Assembly (NCBI RefSeq): GCF_011064285.1
Contig: NZ_CP049332.1
Span: 868,001 to 932,000 of the forward strand
Source: Vibrio ziniensis
Lineage (GTDB): Bacteria; Pseudomonadota; Gammaproteobacteria; Enterobacterales; Vibrionaceae
Length of the DNA stretch: 64,000 nucleotides
Reading direction: 5' to 3'
This document shows positions 18,966-27,966 of the stretch, one piece after another (positions within the stretch are counted from its first letter, which is position 1; each line of letters opens with the position of its first letter). A program made the position numbers and the translations under genes. The notes under the pieces are model-generated. The model did not search any database and was not told the DNA's origin. It saw only the letters and a list, made by a program, of their open reading frames with translations.

Positions 18966-19850
18966 ATGAAAATCGGATTTATTGGCCTAGGCATCATGGG
19001 CAAACCAATGAGTAAAAACCTACTTAAAGCAGGTTATTCATTAGTGGTACTAGACCGCAACCAAGTAGCGGTTAAAGAGCTAACAGATGCTGGCGCGGTA
19101 TCAGCGACTTCGCCTAAAGCAGTGGCAGAGCAGTGTGATGTTGTAATCACTATGCTTCCTAACTCACCACACGTAAAAGAAGTAGCGTTAGGTGAAAACG
19201 GCTTAGCAGACGGTGCAAAGCCAGGTCTTGTATTTATCGACATGAGTTCAATTGCTCCATTAGCTAGCCAAGAGATCGCTAAAGGTTTAGCAGAGAAAGG
19301 CGTTCTAATGCTTGACGCACCAGTAAGTGGTGGTGAACCAAAAGCTATTGACGGCACTCTTTCTGTCATGGTTGGTGGCGACAAAGCAGTATTTGATAAG
19401 TACTACGATGTAATGAAAGCGATGGCTGGCTCCGTGGTTCACACTGGTGACATCGGCGCTGGTAACGTAACCAAACTTGCTAACCAAGTAATCGTGGCAC
19501 TGAACATCGCAGCAATGTCAGAAGCTCTTTCTCTAGCGACGAAAGCAGGCGTAAACCCTGAATTGGTTTACAAAGCGATTCGTGGTGGTTTAGCGGGTAG
19601 CACCGTTCTGGATGCGAAAGCACCAATGGTACTTAATCGTAATTTCGAACCAGGTTTCCGTATCGACCTTCATATTAAAGATCTTGCAAACGCGTTAGAC
19701 ACTTCTCACGGTGTGGGCGCACAACTTCCTCTTACTGCACAAGTAATGGAAATGATGCAAGCGCTTAAAGCTGACGGTCTTGAAATGAAAGACCACAGTG
19801 CACTTGCTCTGCACTATGAAAAACTAGCTAAGGTAACTATCCAAAGCTAA
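18966..19850 (+). CDS. garR: tartronate semialdehyde reductase (2-hydroxy-3-oxopropionate reductase)
   Basis: This 294-residue beta-hydroxyacid dehydrogenase reduces tartronate semialdehyde to D-glycerate with NAD(P)H. The Rossmann motif GFIGLGIMGKPMSKN is at residues 4-18, the substrate-binding block DAPVSGGEPKA is near 120, and GNVTKLANQVIVALN near 165 contains the catalytic Lys. The length equals the E. coli protein. A strong terminator between garR and garK (19857-19885) may lower garK expression relative to the upstream genes. Confidence 0.95.
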   Translation: MKIGFIGLGIMGKPMSKNLLKAGYSLVVLDRNQVAVKELTDAGAVSATSPKAVAEQCDVVITMLPNSPHVKEVALGENGLADGAKPGLVFIDMSSIAPLASQEIAKGLAEKGVLMLDAPVSGGEPKAIDGTLSVMVGGDKAVFDKYYDVMKAMAGSVVHTGDIGAGNVTKLANQVIVALNIAAMSEALSLATKAGVNPELVYKAIRGGLAGSTVLDAKAPMVLNRNFEPGFRIDLHIKDLANALDTSHGVGAQLPLTAQVMEMMQALKADGLEMKDHSALALHYEKLAKVTIQS

Positions 19851-19856
19851 TGGTCT

Positions 19857-19885
19857 AGCAGCAGGTTTGTAGGGAACCTGCTGCT
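19857..19885 (+). terminator. internal terminator between garR and garK
   Basis: An 11-bp stem, AGCAGCAGGTT with its complement and a 7-nt loop, is followed by a run of seven T about two bases later. It has the form of a full Rho-independent terminator yet lies inside the apparent operon, 28 nt before the garK start. Confidence 0.8.
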
Positions 19886-19913
19886 TCCTTTTTTTATCGA
19901 GTGGTGTCTATTG

Positions 19914-21059
19914 ATGAAGATTGTAATCGCACCTGATTCGTACAAAGAGAGCTTAAGCGCGATTGAAGTCGCTGACGCTATCGAGTCAGGATTTAGACAA
20001 GTATTTCCCGATTATCAGTATGTGAAATGTCCAGTTGCTGACGGTGGTGAAGGTTCAGTTGAAGCCTTAGTCGACGCGTCAGGCGGAGAGATGGTGTACA
20101 CTGAAGTGATAGGTCCGTTAGGCGACCATCACAAAGCATTCTACGGTATTTCTGGCGATAAAAAGACCGCATTTATTGAAATGGCAGCAGCCAGCGGTAT
20201 TGAATTGATTGCTCCTGAACATCGAGACCCTTATACAGCGACCACTTTTGGTACAGGACAGCTCATCGACCACGTCTTAAATCAAGGTATTCGCCATATG
20301 ATTATCTGCATAGGTGGCAGTGCGACTAACGATGCAGGTTGTGGAATGATGCAAGCATTGGGCGTTTCGTTCAAAGATGCACAAGGCAACGAACTTGTTT
20401 ACGGTGGCTTAGCACTTGAGACACTTGCTCATATTGATGCGAGTAATCTTGATAAGCGTTTGAGTGAATGTCATATCGAAGTCGCCTGTGATGTGACCAA
20501 CCCACTAACCGGTTTAAACGGCGCCTCTCATATTTATGGTCCACAAAAAGGAGCAACACCTGAGATGGTGAAGCGTCTTGATGCAGCGTTAGCTAATTTT
20601 GCCAAAGTGGTTGAGCAAGACCTAGACAAACAAGTAGATCATATTCCTGGCGCTGGTGCGGCAGGGGGGATGGGTGCAGCATTCTATGCATTTTTAGATG
20701 CAGACCTTCGTCCAGGCATCGACATCATGACTCATGCTGTTGGTTTGGAAAATATGGTGAAAGATGCCAACTTGGTGATCACTGGTGAAGGTCGTTTAGA
20801 CAGTCAAAGCGTTAACGGTAAAGTGCCTGTGGGTGTGGCAAGAATTGCCAAACATTACCAGTTACCTGTGATTGCGATTGCCGGAGCGCTGGGTGATGAG
20901 ATCGATGAGGTTTATCAGCACGGTATTGATTGCGCCTTTGACTCTGTATACAAAATCACCACTTTTGATGAGATTAAGAAAGAAGCAAAAGCAAATGTTA
21001 CCCGCAGTGCGTTTAACATTGCCTCTGCAATCCAAGTTGGTCAAAGTTTAACGTTATAA
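19914..21059 (+). CDS. garK: glycerate 2-kinase
   Basis: This 381-residue kinase phosphorylates D-glycerate to 2-phosphoglycerate, the last step of hexarate use and the entry to glycolysis. MKIVIAPDSYKESLSA at the start, CPVADGGEGSVEALV near 40, CIGGSATNDAGCGMMQALG near 125 and ITGEGRLDSQSVNGKVPVGV near 285 are the signature blocks of the GlxK/GarK family. The ATG at 19914 is chosen over the preceding TTG. The gene ends 6 nt inside the convergent cdaR gene. Confidence 0.93.
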   Translation: MKIVIAPDSYKESLSAIEVADAIESGFRQVFPDYQYVKCPVADGGEGSVEALVDASGGEMVYTEVIGPLGDHHKAFYGISGDKKTAFIEMAAASGIELIAPEHRDPYTATTFGTGQLIDHVLNQGIRHMIICIGGSATNDAGCGMMQALGVSFKDAQGNELVYGGLALETLAHIDASNLDKRLSECHIEVACDVTNPLTGLNGASHIYGPQKGATPEMVKRLDAALANFAKVVEQDLDKQVDHIPGAGAAGGMGAAFYAFLDADLRPGIDIMTHAVGLENMVKDANLVITGEGRLDSQSVNGKVPVGVARIAKHYQLPVIAIAGALGDEIDEVYQHGIDCAFDSVYKITTFDEIKKEAKANVTRSAFNIASAIQVGQSLTL

Positions 21060-22154
21060 AATCAAACTAAAATACAAACGGCACATATCTCTAAAGTTGT
21101 GCAAATCAATATTGCAAATTTCTTCCACCCGTTTCATACGATATCTAAGGGTGTTGGGGTGAACATAGAGAACGTTGGATGTTTTCTTAATGTCACAGCT
21201 GTTTTCAAACCAACACAAAATTGTGTGGATCAGTGTCGGATCAGCCAGCTCTAACTGTTGAACGTGAGTAGAAAGCTTATCTCGTTGCCAGCGAGATAAG
21301 CTGCTCTCAAACAGAGCAGGAAGTTCATACTGAGCGAATGGATAAAACTTCGCTTCTGGATTCAAACGTTGTCCGGCTTTCATCGTCGCCATTGCACTTT
21401 CAAATGCGTAATGAAGATTCTGCGGTTGGCTATAGATAGCACCAATCGAGCAATGGAAATCCACTTTAAGTGATTCTGCTAAATAGCTGGTAATGCTTTG
21501 CCAGTCATCAATGACGATTTCACCGCTTTTCTCTTTCTCTGTCACATTGAGCAACACTAAGTTTGTTTTGTAAGAGTATTCGGCTTTGAGGCGTTTACGT
21601 GACCACTGATTGAGTACGCGAACGACTTCTTTTTGATCACCAGAGTTACCAACTTCAATTACACAAATAGCGTGATGATTGAAAATATCGACTTTTAACT
21701 GCGCCGCCATATTGGTGATGTGTTCTTGTGATGCATTCGGGTCGATACACTCAAGCAGAAGCTCTTCAAGTTTGCGTTCGCTCCAGCGCGTCATCTCCAT
21801 CATTGAGGTGTATTCAACCACCATTTCAGCGGCCATTTTTACCATTTCACCGAACGGGCGGACTTCCTCTAATGGACCTGAAATGCCGATAACACCAATT
21901 GGTTCATTGTTAAAAATGATAGGTAGGTTTACTCCCGGTTTTACGTGGGGAAACTCAGGCAACATACCTTCGGAGATTTCAATTGGTTTTAGCTCACTTA
22001 ATGCGAGTACAGCACCACCATGCTTTTGATATTTGCGAGCGGGGTTGGTTGAAGCAATGATAATGCCTGTCTCATCCATAACATTAAGTGGGTACTTAAT
22101 GATTTTTTGCGCTCGGTCGACAATTCGTTGTGCTAATTGTTCATGTAACTGCAT
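21054..22154 (-). CDS. cdaR: sugar-diacid-responsive transcriptional regulator
   Basis: This 366-residue activator of the CdaR/SdaR family has an N-terminal sugar-diacid recognition domain (residues 1-135; ARKYQKHGGAVLALSELKP and NEPIGVIGISG) and a C-terminal PucR-type helix-turn-helix. The segment FENSCDIKKTSNVLYVHPNTLRYR, interrupted here at the helix start, marks the DNA-binding end. In enterics CdaR activates garPLRK, gudPD and garD in response to galactarate, glucarate or glycerate. It is convergent with and overlaps garK by 6 nt. No terminator separates them, so the two transcripts must run into each other. Confidence 0.9.
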   Translation of the reverse strand: MQLHEQLAQRIVDRAQKIIKYPLNVMDETGIIIASTNPARKYQKHGGAVLALSELKPIEISEGMLPEFPHVKPGVNLPIIFNNEPIGVIGISGPLEEVRPFGEMVKMAAEMVVEYTSMMEMTRWSERKLEELLLECIDPNASQEHITNMAAQLKVDIFNHHAICVIEVGNSGDQKEVVRVLNQWSRKRLKAEYSYKTNLVLLNVTEKEKSGEIVIDDWQSITSYLAESLKVDFHCSIGAIYSQPQNLHYAFESAMATMKAGQRLNPEAKFYPFAQYELPALFESSLSRWQRDKLSTHVQQLELADPTLIHTILCWFENSCDIKKTSNVLYVHPNTLRYRMKRVEEICNIDLHNFRDMCRLYFSLIL

Positions 22155-22416
22155 ATATTCACTTGTGGCTTTTTGTTCGCTACGTCAAAGGTTGATACCT
22201 TGTTGAGACATAAGCCCTATTAGGGAGATAACCAACAATCATAATGCACAACAATAATTTTAACTGAGATCTCAATCGCATCGAGGGATTGGCAGCTATG
22301 TAATTGAGTGAGTTCACCACTGGTTGTATATCTGCAAGGTTTAGAGGCTGCAATGTCTTAAGACTGCTATGTTTTAGTGATACATGTTATGTGCAGGGAG
22401 CAGAAGGAATGCAGGT

Positions 22417-23259
22417 ATGAAGAGATGGATAACGCTATTGATGATATCGGTACTGCTTGCTGGCTGCGGTACCAAATTTGTTTACCATCATATTGATTGG
22501 TTTGTACTTGAATATCTGGATGACTATGTGACTTTAACCGACCAGCAAGAGAGCTTGGTCAAAACCCAGATTCACGCCCTTAGCCAGTGGCATCAAAGTG
22601 AAGAGTTAAACAACTACATTGTTCAATTTGACGAGTTGTTGGAACTCAATCCCAAAACACTCACTCTGGAACAACTTCAACAACACAGAGATTGGATTTA
22701 TCAACATTATCAAAGCTTAGTTACTCGTATATTCCCAAGTATCTATCCGCTTGCCAACGATCTATCTGACAAACAGGTGGAGGAGTTTATGCAAGCGATG
22801 GCTAAGCGCCACCAAAAGTATTCAGACAAATATGCAGGTTTGAATGAAAACGAAACTCGAGCCAAATACCAAGAACGTATTACTGAGCGGATGGAGCAGT
22901 GGCTAGGTGAATTAAACAACGAGCAACAGCAATTCGTTAAGCTATGGGCTAGATCTTTGCAAATTACCACCGACGACTGGATTGTGTTTCAAACCATTCA
23001 ACGAAATGAGATTAAGTCATTGCTAGAAGAACGCAATAACAAAGCTGAGTTTAATCAAAAGCTTTATAAACTTCTTTATTCTCAAGAGGAGTCATATAGC
23101 CCCGTGTTTAAGGCAAAACTCAATTACAATCAACAAACGTCAAATGAATATATTCTCAATATTGTTCATCTCTCCACACCAAAGCAGATAAAGCACTTCA
23201 AAGAAACCATTTATGAATGGCGCAATCTAGTACGCGATTTATACATGATTGATAGCTAA
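22417..23259 (+). CDS. DUF6279 family lipoprotein
   Basis: This 280-residue protein starts MKRWITLLMISVLLAGCG, a signal peptide with the lipobox LLAGC, so it should be a lipid-anchored periplasmic or outer-membrane protein. The mature part is almost all helical and charged, with DYVTLTDQQ near residue 38 and YQERITERMEQWLGELNNEQQ near 150, matching the DUF6279 family of unknown function. The ATG at 22417 is preferred, since the 33-nt upstream extension spoils the signal peptide. It is a single gene. Confidence 0.75.
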   Translation: MKRWITLLMISVLLAGCGTKFVYHHIDWFVLEYLDDYVTLTDQQESLVKTQIHALSQWHQSEELNNYIVQFDELLELNPKTLTLEQLQQHRDWIYQHYQSLVTRIFPSIYPLANDLSDKQVEEFMQAMAKRHQKYSDKYAGLNENETRAKYQERITERMEQWLGELNNEQQQFVKLWARSLQITTDDWIVFQTIQRNEIKSLLEERNNKAEFNQKLYKLLYSQEESYSPVFKAKLNYNQQTSNEYILNIVHLSTPKQIKHFKETIYEWRNLVRDLYMIDS

Positions 23260-23420
23260 AGTGTTTTTACTCTTACTTTGAGTCCAACGATCAATAATGG
23301 ATAATATGTTGTATTTCTGTTAGTTATGCATTGAGAATATTATTAATTAATATCCCCGATAGATGTTACAATCGCTCTGCAAATGTAACAACAAGTAAGC
23401 TTGTGATTAGTGCATGTGCA

Positions 23421-23451
23421 TCCGCCATGGTTTTAACTCCATGATAGCGGA
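23421..23451 (+). other. leader hairpin upstream of the first paralogous chemoreceptor
   Basis: TCCGC and CATGG pair with CCATG and GCGGA around an 8-nt loop, with a 3-nt bulge on the 3' side. It ends 44 nt before the start codon and has no T tract. It does not fit the cyclic-di-GMP aptamer pattern I know. The function is unknown. Confidence 0.4.
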
Positions 23452-23495
23452 GCAAATTGAGTTCTAATCATTATGTCGTAGGGATACTGAAATAC

Positions 23496-25238
23496 ATGAA
23501 AACCTTTTCTTTTAAGAACAAGATAATCGCGCTGATTGCTAGCATCATTGCGGTCACTATTTTTGTTTCATATATGAGTGTGAACCATTTTATTAGTGGT
23601 TATATCTATGAATCAGACACCGCAAGAATCAAACACAATATTGAGTTGGTGACTGCTCAGCTAGAGCGGGAGCTGCAAGAAAAACTCTCACTGACTAAAA
23701 GTCTTAACTTCAGCATGATGGATATTGCAGACACGAAAGCGTCGACAGGTTTTGCAAGTATTGTATTGGTTGCTAATGGCTATGCATTCGATGATACCGC
23801 GAATTCGCTTGAAGATGAGCAAACAGAAATATATCTAAAGCTAGCTGAGCAATTAACAGAAGAGCCAACTATGAGCGGTGTGGAAATGGTGGATGGTAAA
23901 CCAACCGTCAACATCGCTCTGAAGAAGTTTGATGGTTCTGCAAACTTCTTTACGATGGATATCAGTAAGCTAAAAGATATTATCAAAGCCTACTCACTTC
24001 CAGGCAGTTATATGGAGCTGATATCAGCAAACCAGATTACCATTTTCACTGATAAGGTGAGCGATCACGTTATTCCAGTATCAAACCAGTTCACCATTGA
24101 TAGCCAAACATGGTCTCTGAATGGTTATATTGATCTTGATAATATTCAAACAAATACTGACAGTTTGAACTGGGATATTACACTGGCATTACTCGCTGCT
24201 GCGGCAATTATTATTGTTCTAAGTATTGCGATGCTTAACTTCGCATTTAAGCCGTTGTTGCGTCTAAAAGATCTTGTGGCCGGCCTTTCCCAAGGTAATG
24301 GTGATTTAACACAGCGTCTAAATGTTACGTCGAATGATGAAATTGGTCAGATCTCAACATCGATTAACCGCTTCATTGAACAACTACAGGGTATGTTTAT
24401 TGACGTCTCTAGCTCATCATCGAAAATTGATGTTGCCGTGAGCAATCTAAGCAACCAATCTCAATCAAATATCCAGATGTTGAATGCACATACTATTGAG
24501 ACGGAGCAGGTGATCACTGCAATTGACGAAATGAGTGCGACGGCTGGTTCGATTGCACAAAGCGCTGCTGATGCGGCTAAGTTGACTGAGCTGACAAACA
24601 CCTATGCAGATGAGTCTAAACAAACAGTAAATCAAGCTGTGAGAAGCGTGACGGAATTGGAAGCGGACGTCGCGGAGATGTCAACTACCATTAGTGCTAT
24701 GAATCAAGATACTAAGCAAATCAGTACTGTGCTTCAAGTGATTGGAGACATTGCAGAGCAGACGAACCTACTGGCATTGAACGCAGCGATTGAAGCGGCG
24801 CGTGCTGGTGAACAAGGACGTGGTTTTGCGGTTGTTGCGGACGAGGTTCGTGCATTGGCGGCGCGTACTCAACAAAGCACAGCGCAAATCAATGAGATGC
24901 TTTCTAAGCTCAATAACACCTCTGAAAATGTGGTGAGTAAAATGGAAACCACTCGTAGAAGTTGTGAAGCAACTTCGCAAAGCACACATAAAGTAATGGA
25001 ATCTCTCAACACCGTTACAGCATCCGTGATTGAAATTAATGACCTGAACACATTAATGGCAACCTCAGCAGAACAGCAAAGTCATGTTACAGAAGAAGTG
25101 AGCCGCAATATGGCGGCGATCCAAGAACTCATAAATCAGTTAAATAATAGCGCTTCACAGACCAATGCGATAAGCCAAGAGTTAAAAGGTACTTCAACGG
25201 ATCTATCCCAAGTAGTAAATCAATTTAGAGTTTGCTAG
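23496..25238 (+). CDS. methyl-accepting chemotaxis protein (paralogue A)
   Basis: This 580-residue transmembrane receptor has helix 1 at about 10-30 ([16 protein letters not shown]), a periplasmic sensor of about 180 residues, helix 2 near 230, a HAMP segment ([18 protein letters not shown]) and a signalling domain with the [20 protein letters not shown] tip. The start at 23496 is set by alignment with paralogue B, which begins [10 protein letters not shown] against [10 protein letters not shown]. An upstream TTG start is rejected. The two genes are tandem, have exactly the same length and share an almost identical cytoplasmic half, so this is a recent duplication. A terminator follows at 25264-25287. 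The ligand is unknown. Confidence 0.93.
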   Translation: MKTFSFKNKIIALIASIIAVTIFVSYMSVNHFISGYIYESDTARIKHNIELVTAQLERELQEKLSLTKSLNFSMMDIADTKASTGFASIVLVANGYAFDDTANSLEDEQTEIYLKLAEQLTEEPTMSGVEMVDGKPTVNIALKKFDGSANFFTMDISKLKDIIKAYSLPGSYMELISANQITIFTDKVSDHVIPVSNQFTIDSQTWSLNGYIDLDNIQTNTDSLNWDITLALLAAAAIIIVLSIAMLNFAFKPLLRLKDLVAGLSQGNGDLTQRLNVTSNDEIGQISTSINRFIEQLQGMFIDVSSSSSKIDVAVSNLSNQSQSNIQMLNAHTIETEQVITAIDEMSATAGSIAQSAADAAKLTELTNTYADESKQTVNQAVRSVTELEADVAEMSTTISAMNQDTKQISTVLQVIGDIAEQTNLLALNAAIEAARAGEQGRGFAVVADEVRALAARTQQSTAQINEMLSKLNNTSENVVSKMETTRRSCEATSQSTHKVMESLNTVTASVIEINDLNTLMATSAEQQSHVTEEVSRNMAAIQELINQLNNSASQTNAISQELKGTSTDLSQVVNQFRVC

Positions 25239-25677
25239 ACAGGCGAGTTAGTACACCTAGTAGAACGAGCACCCAAGGGGGCTCGTTTTTTTTGTAGCCG
25301 TTGTGCTGTTACAGTATTACTTTAAAAAATGAAACATCGTGTTAGAAAATCTAGTTGAGATAGACTAAAAACATGACCGAAGTCTCATTTACCGAACGAT
25401 GTAGGATCATCTATGAACTACTCCTCATCGTTTCATATTAAGTTTGGATACAATGAGCCGAAAACAATAAATGAGGCTTAGTTAGGTGTAGGAAAACTCG
25501 CTCTATTCGGATCATGTGACGAATAGTTGAAAGTCAGCTTGATAGGGCGTTTATATCAAGCGTAGCCAACCAGCAGTTAACTGATAATCCGCATAATAAT
25601 AAATATTCTATTCACCACCAGCTCACGGTTTTATCGGGACCCGCAGGCTAAGAACTTTGTAAAGGATGCGAAGACTT
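25239..25677. other. 439-bp gap between the two chemoreceptor genes
   Basis: It begins with a terminator (25264-25287: AACGAGC stem, T8 tract). The rest has no credible reading frame and must hold the promoter and a leader of paralogue B. It does not visibly resemble the leader of paralogue A, so the duplication seems not to include the regulatory region. No known riboswitch was recognised. Confidence 0.5.
25264..25287 (+). terminator. terminator after chemoreceptor A
   Basis: The stem AACGAGC/GCTCGTT is extended by an inner CCC/GGG pairing and followed by a T tract of eight. Confidence 0.85.
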
Positions 25678-27420
25678 ATGAAGAGTTTTTCCTTTAAGAA
25701 CAAGATTATATCGCTAATTGTTGCCATCATTGCCATCACCATTTTTGTATCCTATCTCAGTGTTAACCACTTTATTAGTAGCTATATCTATCAGTCAGAT
25801 ACGGCCAGAATAGAGCACAATATTGAGTTGGTTAATAAAACTCTGCAGGGTGAGTTACAAGACAAGTTGAACCTTGCGAAAAGCCTCAAATTCAACATGA
25901 TGGATATCGGTACGACGAAAGAATCGGCTGGTTTCTCTCATATCGTCCGCTTGGCAAGTAGCTATGCGTTTGATGATACTGGCAGAGTGCTAGAGCAAGA
26001 TGAAACGCAAAAGTATATGACCCTTTCAGAAAGCCTAACGGCTGAGCCTACAGTGAGTGAAGTGATTGTTGTTGATGGTCAGCCAACACTTAATATCTCA
26101 ATTAAACATCTGGACGGTTCATCGAACTTCTTCACTCTGAATCTGAGTGGTCTAAAACCAATTCTTGAGGCCTATTCGCTTTCAGGCAGTTATATGGAAT
26201 TGATATCCGCGAATAGCATTACGATTTTCTCTGATAAGACGGGTGAAAACCTGATTCCAGTTGAACGTAAATTTGATCTTGGCGGTCAAACATGGACACT
26301 GAACGGTTATATTGACCTAGACAATATTCAAGCCAATACAGACAGTCTGAACTGGAAGATTACTTTGGCGTTACTTATTTGTGCAGTGATCATTATCGGT
26401 TTAAGTGTGACAATGCTGCACTTCGCGTTCCAACCTTTACTACGCCTAAAAGACCTAGTAGCTGGTCTTTCTCAGGGGAATGGTGATTTAACTCAGCGCT
26501 TGAGCGTGGCTTCTCAAGACGAAATTGGTCAGATTTCAACATCGATTAACCGTTTCATAGAACAGCTTCAGGGTATGTTCATCGAAGTATCTAACTCTTC
26601 ATCGAAAATTGATACTGCGGTTAATCACTTAAGCAGCCAGTCTGAATCGAATATGCAGATGCTAAATGCGCATACCATTGAGACAGAGCAGGTCATTACT
26701 GCGATTGACGAAATGAGTGCTACAGCAGGATCTATTGCACAAAGTGCAGCTGATGCAGCTAAGTTGACTGAGCTAACCAACACTTACGCTGATGAGTCTA
26801 AACAGACGGTAAATCAAGCTGTACGAAGCGTAACAGCATTGGAAGCTGATGTGGCAGAGATGTCAAATACCATCAGTGCGATGAATCAAGATACTAAGCA
26901 AATAGGTACTGTGCTTCAGGTGATTGGTGATATAGCGGAGCAAACTAACTTACTTGCGCTGAACGCGGCAATTGAAGCGGCGCGTGCGGGTGAGCAAGGC
27001 AGAGGCTTTGCGGTTGTTGCGGACGAAGTTCGTGCATTGGCTGCTCGTACTCAACAAAGTACTGCACAAATCAATGAGATGCTTTTTAAGCTCAATAATA
27101 CCTCTGAAAATGTGGTGAGCAAGATGGAAACTACTCGTAAGAGCTGTGAAGCAACATCACAAAGCACTCATAAAGTGATGGAGTCATTGAATACTGTAAC
27201 CACATCTGTGGTTGAGATTAATGATTTGAATACACTTATGGCAACATCGGCTGAACAGCAAAGTCATGTAACGGAAGAAGTAAGCCGTAATATGGCGGCC
27301 ATTCAGGCTCTGATAGGTCAGCTAAATAACAGTGCAACTGAGACGGATAACATCAGTAGAGAATTAGGTGGTACGTCTAGCGATCTATCACAGGTTGTTG
27401 GACAGTTCAAAGTTCATTAA
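25678..27420 (+). CDS. methyl-accepting chemotaxis protein (paralogue B)
   Basis: This is a 580-residue receptor of the same architecture and length as the upstream gene (helix, about 180-residue periplasmic sensor, helix, HAMP, signalling domain). The sensor is clearly more divergent than the cytoplasmic half. For example, [23 protein letters not shown] replaces [27 protein letters not shown] sequence (shown here in parts). The ATG at 25678 is preferred over 25666, because AAGGA directly abuts the latter. Different sensor, conserved output suggests that the two report different or differently tuned ligands. A terminator follows. Confidence 0.93.
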   Translation: MKSFSFKNKIISLIVAIIAITIFVSYLSVNHFISSYIYQSDTARIEHNIELVNKTLQGELQDKLNLAKSLKFNMMDIGTTKESAGFSHIVRLASSYAFDDTGRVLEQDETQKYMTLSESLTAEPTVSEVIVVDGQPTLNISIKHLDGSSNFFTLNLSGLKPILEAYSLSGSYMELISANSITIFSDKTGENLIPVERKFDLGGQTWTLNGYIDLDNIQANTDSLNWKITLALLICAVIIIGLSVTMLHFAFQPLLRLKDLVAGLSQGNGDLTQRLSVASQDEIGQISTSINRFIEQLQGMFIEVSNSSSKIDTAVNHLSSQSESNMQMLNAHTIETEQVITAIDEMSATAGSIAQSAADAAKLTELTNTYADESKQTVNQAVRSVTALEADVAEMSNTISAMNQDTKQIGTVLQVIGDIAEQTNLLALNAAIEAARAGEQGRGFAVVADEVRALAARTQQSTAQINEMLFKLNNTSENVVSKMETTRKSCEATSQSTHKVMESLNTVTTSVVEINDLNTLMATSAEQQSHVTEEVSRNMAAIQALIGQLNNSATETDNISRELGGTSSDLSQVVGQFKVH

Positions 27421-27441
27421 TAACTTGCTTTAAATGTCATG

Positions 27442-27463
27442 AAGAGCATCGTTTGGTGCTCTT
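27442..27463 (+). terminator. terminator after chemoreceptor B
   Basis: The stem AAGAGCA with its complement TGCTCTT has an inner GT-containing extension and a loop of about 4 nt, then seven T. Confidence 0.85.
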
Positions 27464-27589
27464 TTTTTATTCACTTTTCAATACCATGTATAGGGTAGGT
27501 AATATGATTGTCAGTGTTGTACTGGTCATATTGAGTGAGTTGTTAACACTCGTTTAAATTGGTGACGAATCAGCTTAAAAGGAACCAAT

Positions 27590-27898
27590 ATGAAACGATA
27601 CGGGACAACTTCACCATTACTTCTGCTAGGTGCATTAATGTCGACACACGCGCAGGCGTCTGGCTCACAAGTCGATATTGAATTAGGCTGTGTTACGGTA
27701 GCGAATAAAGATGTTTCTATTAAAACGGGCGACTGTAATACTAGAAGAGTCGAGACGGTCGAAAGAGTGAAAGTAGTAAAAGTGGTGGAAGAGGATCATT
27801 ACTATGGTCATCCTGTGCATGGAAAACACCCGGGTAAAAAGAAAGGCCACAACAAAGAAACGTACATTTTAGTGCCAGTGGATAAACACAAACACTAG
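27590..27898 (+). CDS. small secreted His/Lys-rich protein of unknown function
   Basis: This 102-residue protein has a signal peptide ending THAQAS. The mature part has two Cys (LGCVTV and GDCNTRR) that could form one disulfide, a Val/Lys/Glu stretch (VERVKVVKVVEEDH) and a tail dense in His, Lys and Gly (YYGHPVHGKHPGKKKGHNK). The tail could bind metal or polyanions, but no family was recognised. AAAAGGAACC precedes the ATG and a terminator follows, so it is a stand-alone expressed gene. Confidence 0.65.
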   Translation: MKRYGTTSPLLLLGALMSTHAQASGSQVDIELGCVTVANKDVSIKTGDCNTRRVETVERVKVVKVVEEDHYYGHPVHGKHPGKKKGHNKETYILVPVDKHKH

Positions 27899-27915
27899 AG
27901 ATTTAAGTAATACAA

Positions 27916-27945
27916 CAAAAGGGATGCCCATGAGCATCCCTTTTG
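27916..27945. terminator. bidirectional terminator
   Basis: A perfect 12-bp stem (CAAAAGGGATGC with its complement) and 6-nt loop lie between the small secreted protein gene and the convergent gnd gene. T-rich tails exist on both strands. Confidence 0.8.
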
Positions 27946-27966
27946 CTTTAAATAACTTTTGACAAA

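Noticed and set aside
23260..23495. Possible cyclic-di-GMP riboswitch in the chemoreceptor A leader
   Set aside because: A hairpin is present, but the conserved GEMM core (GCAAAC and GGACGCAAAGCC-like segments) is missing by eye.
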